From NCBI GenBank assembly GCA_002372465.1, contig DFGW01000073.1, positions 1 to 7,186 of the forward strand: a stretch of DNA of 7,186 nt. Reading direction: 5' to 3'. Under the pieces are notes generated by a model. It ran no database searches and was not told the DNA's origin. It saw only the letters and a program-made list of their open reading frames with translations. Position numbers and translations under genes: made by a program. How positions within the stretch are numbered: the stretch's first letter is position 1; every line of letters begins with the position of its first letter. The stretch is from Butyrivibrio sp. UBA3740. GTDB taxonomy: Bacteria; Bacillota; Clostridia; Lachnospirales; Lachnospiraceae. Shown in pieces: positions 6,681 through 7,186 of the stretch.

Positions 6681-7186
6681 CTACGCAGGGATAACAATTT
6701 CTATCCTGGTGTATTCCCCGGTTTCACTCTCGATCTTTACGCAGTCGTCCATTCCGGTATACATGCGGATCCTCTCGATGGTCCCCCAAAGACCAAAGCT
6801 TTCGTCCGCTTCCTTAGGCCTGTCTTTTTCATCGATGGAAAGGATCCTCTTAATGGTTTCCTGATCCATTCCAACGCCGGTATCTGTAACGAAGATATGC
6901 AGCTCTTTTACCAGATCATCATCCTGCTGTCGTTCTTCAACATAGGCTTTGATACTGATAAGTCCCTTCTCACCCTTTAAGCGGATGCCATGATAGATAC
7001 TGTTCTCCACCAAAGGCTGAAGGATAAGCTTGGGCACAATAAAGTCCTGAGCTGACTCATCTATCTCATAGTTATCCTCTATTATATCACCATATCGAAG
7101 TTTCTGCAGAGCCAGATAATCCTTGACGATTCTCACTTCTCTGGATAGGGGGATATCTCTTCCGCCCTTACTTAAGAAATTGCGAT
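6681..7186 (-). CDS. Sensor histidine kinase, YesM/LytS type (partial: C-terminal 167 codons; 5' end beyond the right edge)
   Basis: This is the kinase half of a two-component system. It would autophosphorylate on a histidine and pass the phosphate to the regulator encoded next. The frame is open to the window edge; a GTG inside it at 7136 is not the start, because the reading continues upstream as RNFLSKGGRDIPLSREV, which fits the His_kinase (LytS/YesM) segment that follows the phosphoacceptor histidine. Then come DYLALQKLRYGD, typical of this family, and a HATPase domain with N-box LILQPLVENSIYHG (Asn about residue 61 of the fragment), G1 box DTGVGM (about 101-106) and G2-like box FGLWGTIERIRMY (about 130-142). 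The usual G-x-G-L-x-N in the last box reads S-F-G-L-W-G. The stop is TAG at 6683-6681. The phosphoacceptor histidine, membrane segments and sensor domain lie off the window, so the signal cannot be inferred. The family call is secure; the ligand is unknown. Confidence 0.93.
   Translation of the reverse strand, partial: RNFLSKGGRDIPLSREVRIVKDYLALQKLRYGDIIEDNYEIDESAQDFIVPKLILQPLVENSIYHGIRLKGEKGLISIKAYVEERQQDDDLVKELHIFVTDTGVGMDQETIKRILSIDEKDRPKEADESFGLWGTIERIRMYTGMDDCVKIESETGEYTRIEIVIPA

Noticed and set aside
6674..6689. Hairpin at the kinase stop codon as a terminator
   Set aside because: The arms pair over only about four bp (CCTG/CAGG) and no T-run follows, so it should not end transcription between kinase and regulator.

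Overview
The window reads almost entirely leftward (minus strand). It looks like a piece of a Gram-positive, Clostridia-type chromosome. A Lachnospiraceae such as a Butyrivibrio relative is my guess, with low confidence. The grounds are a YesM/YesN-type two-component pair, Shine-Dalgarno-led starts, a very large secreted C1 cysteine peptidase with many bacterial Ig-like (Big_2) modules, and a perfect CIRCE heat-shock operator. No taxonomic marker gene is present.

Layout from right to left, in the direction of transcription: (1) the C-terminal 167 codons of a sensor histidine kinase, entering at the right edge (7186-6681); (2) a 95-nt gap holding an AT-rich 19-nt palindrome; (3) a 247-aa response regulator with a receiver domain and an AraC-type DNA-binding domain (6585-5842); (4) after only 11 nt, a 1925-aa exported protein (5830-53) made of a signal peptide, an acidic Ser/Glu-rich segment, a papain-like peptidase with an intact catalytic set, a lectin-like domain, then about eleven Ig-like modules interrupted by one fibronectin-III-like and one InlB-type repeat; (5) eight nt past its stop, a perfect CIRCE inverted repeat (18-44) with T-rich flanks and a TTGACT hexamer beside it, which suggests that an HrcA-controlled chaperone or heat-shock operon begins just off the left edge.

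The kinase, regulator and peptidase probably form one transcription unit. The pair would sense an unknown extracellular signal, and the 11-nt regulator-peptidase junction makes the giant peptidase the obvious co-expressed partner and possibly a target. The CIRCE hairpin lies exactly where the peptidase transcript must end, so it may be both the operator of the next operon and the terminator of this one. Apart from the 95-nt gap there is no non-coding stretch of note. I saw no tRNA, rRNA, CRISPR array or mobile element.
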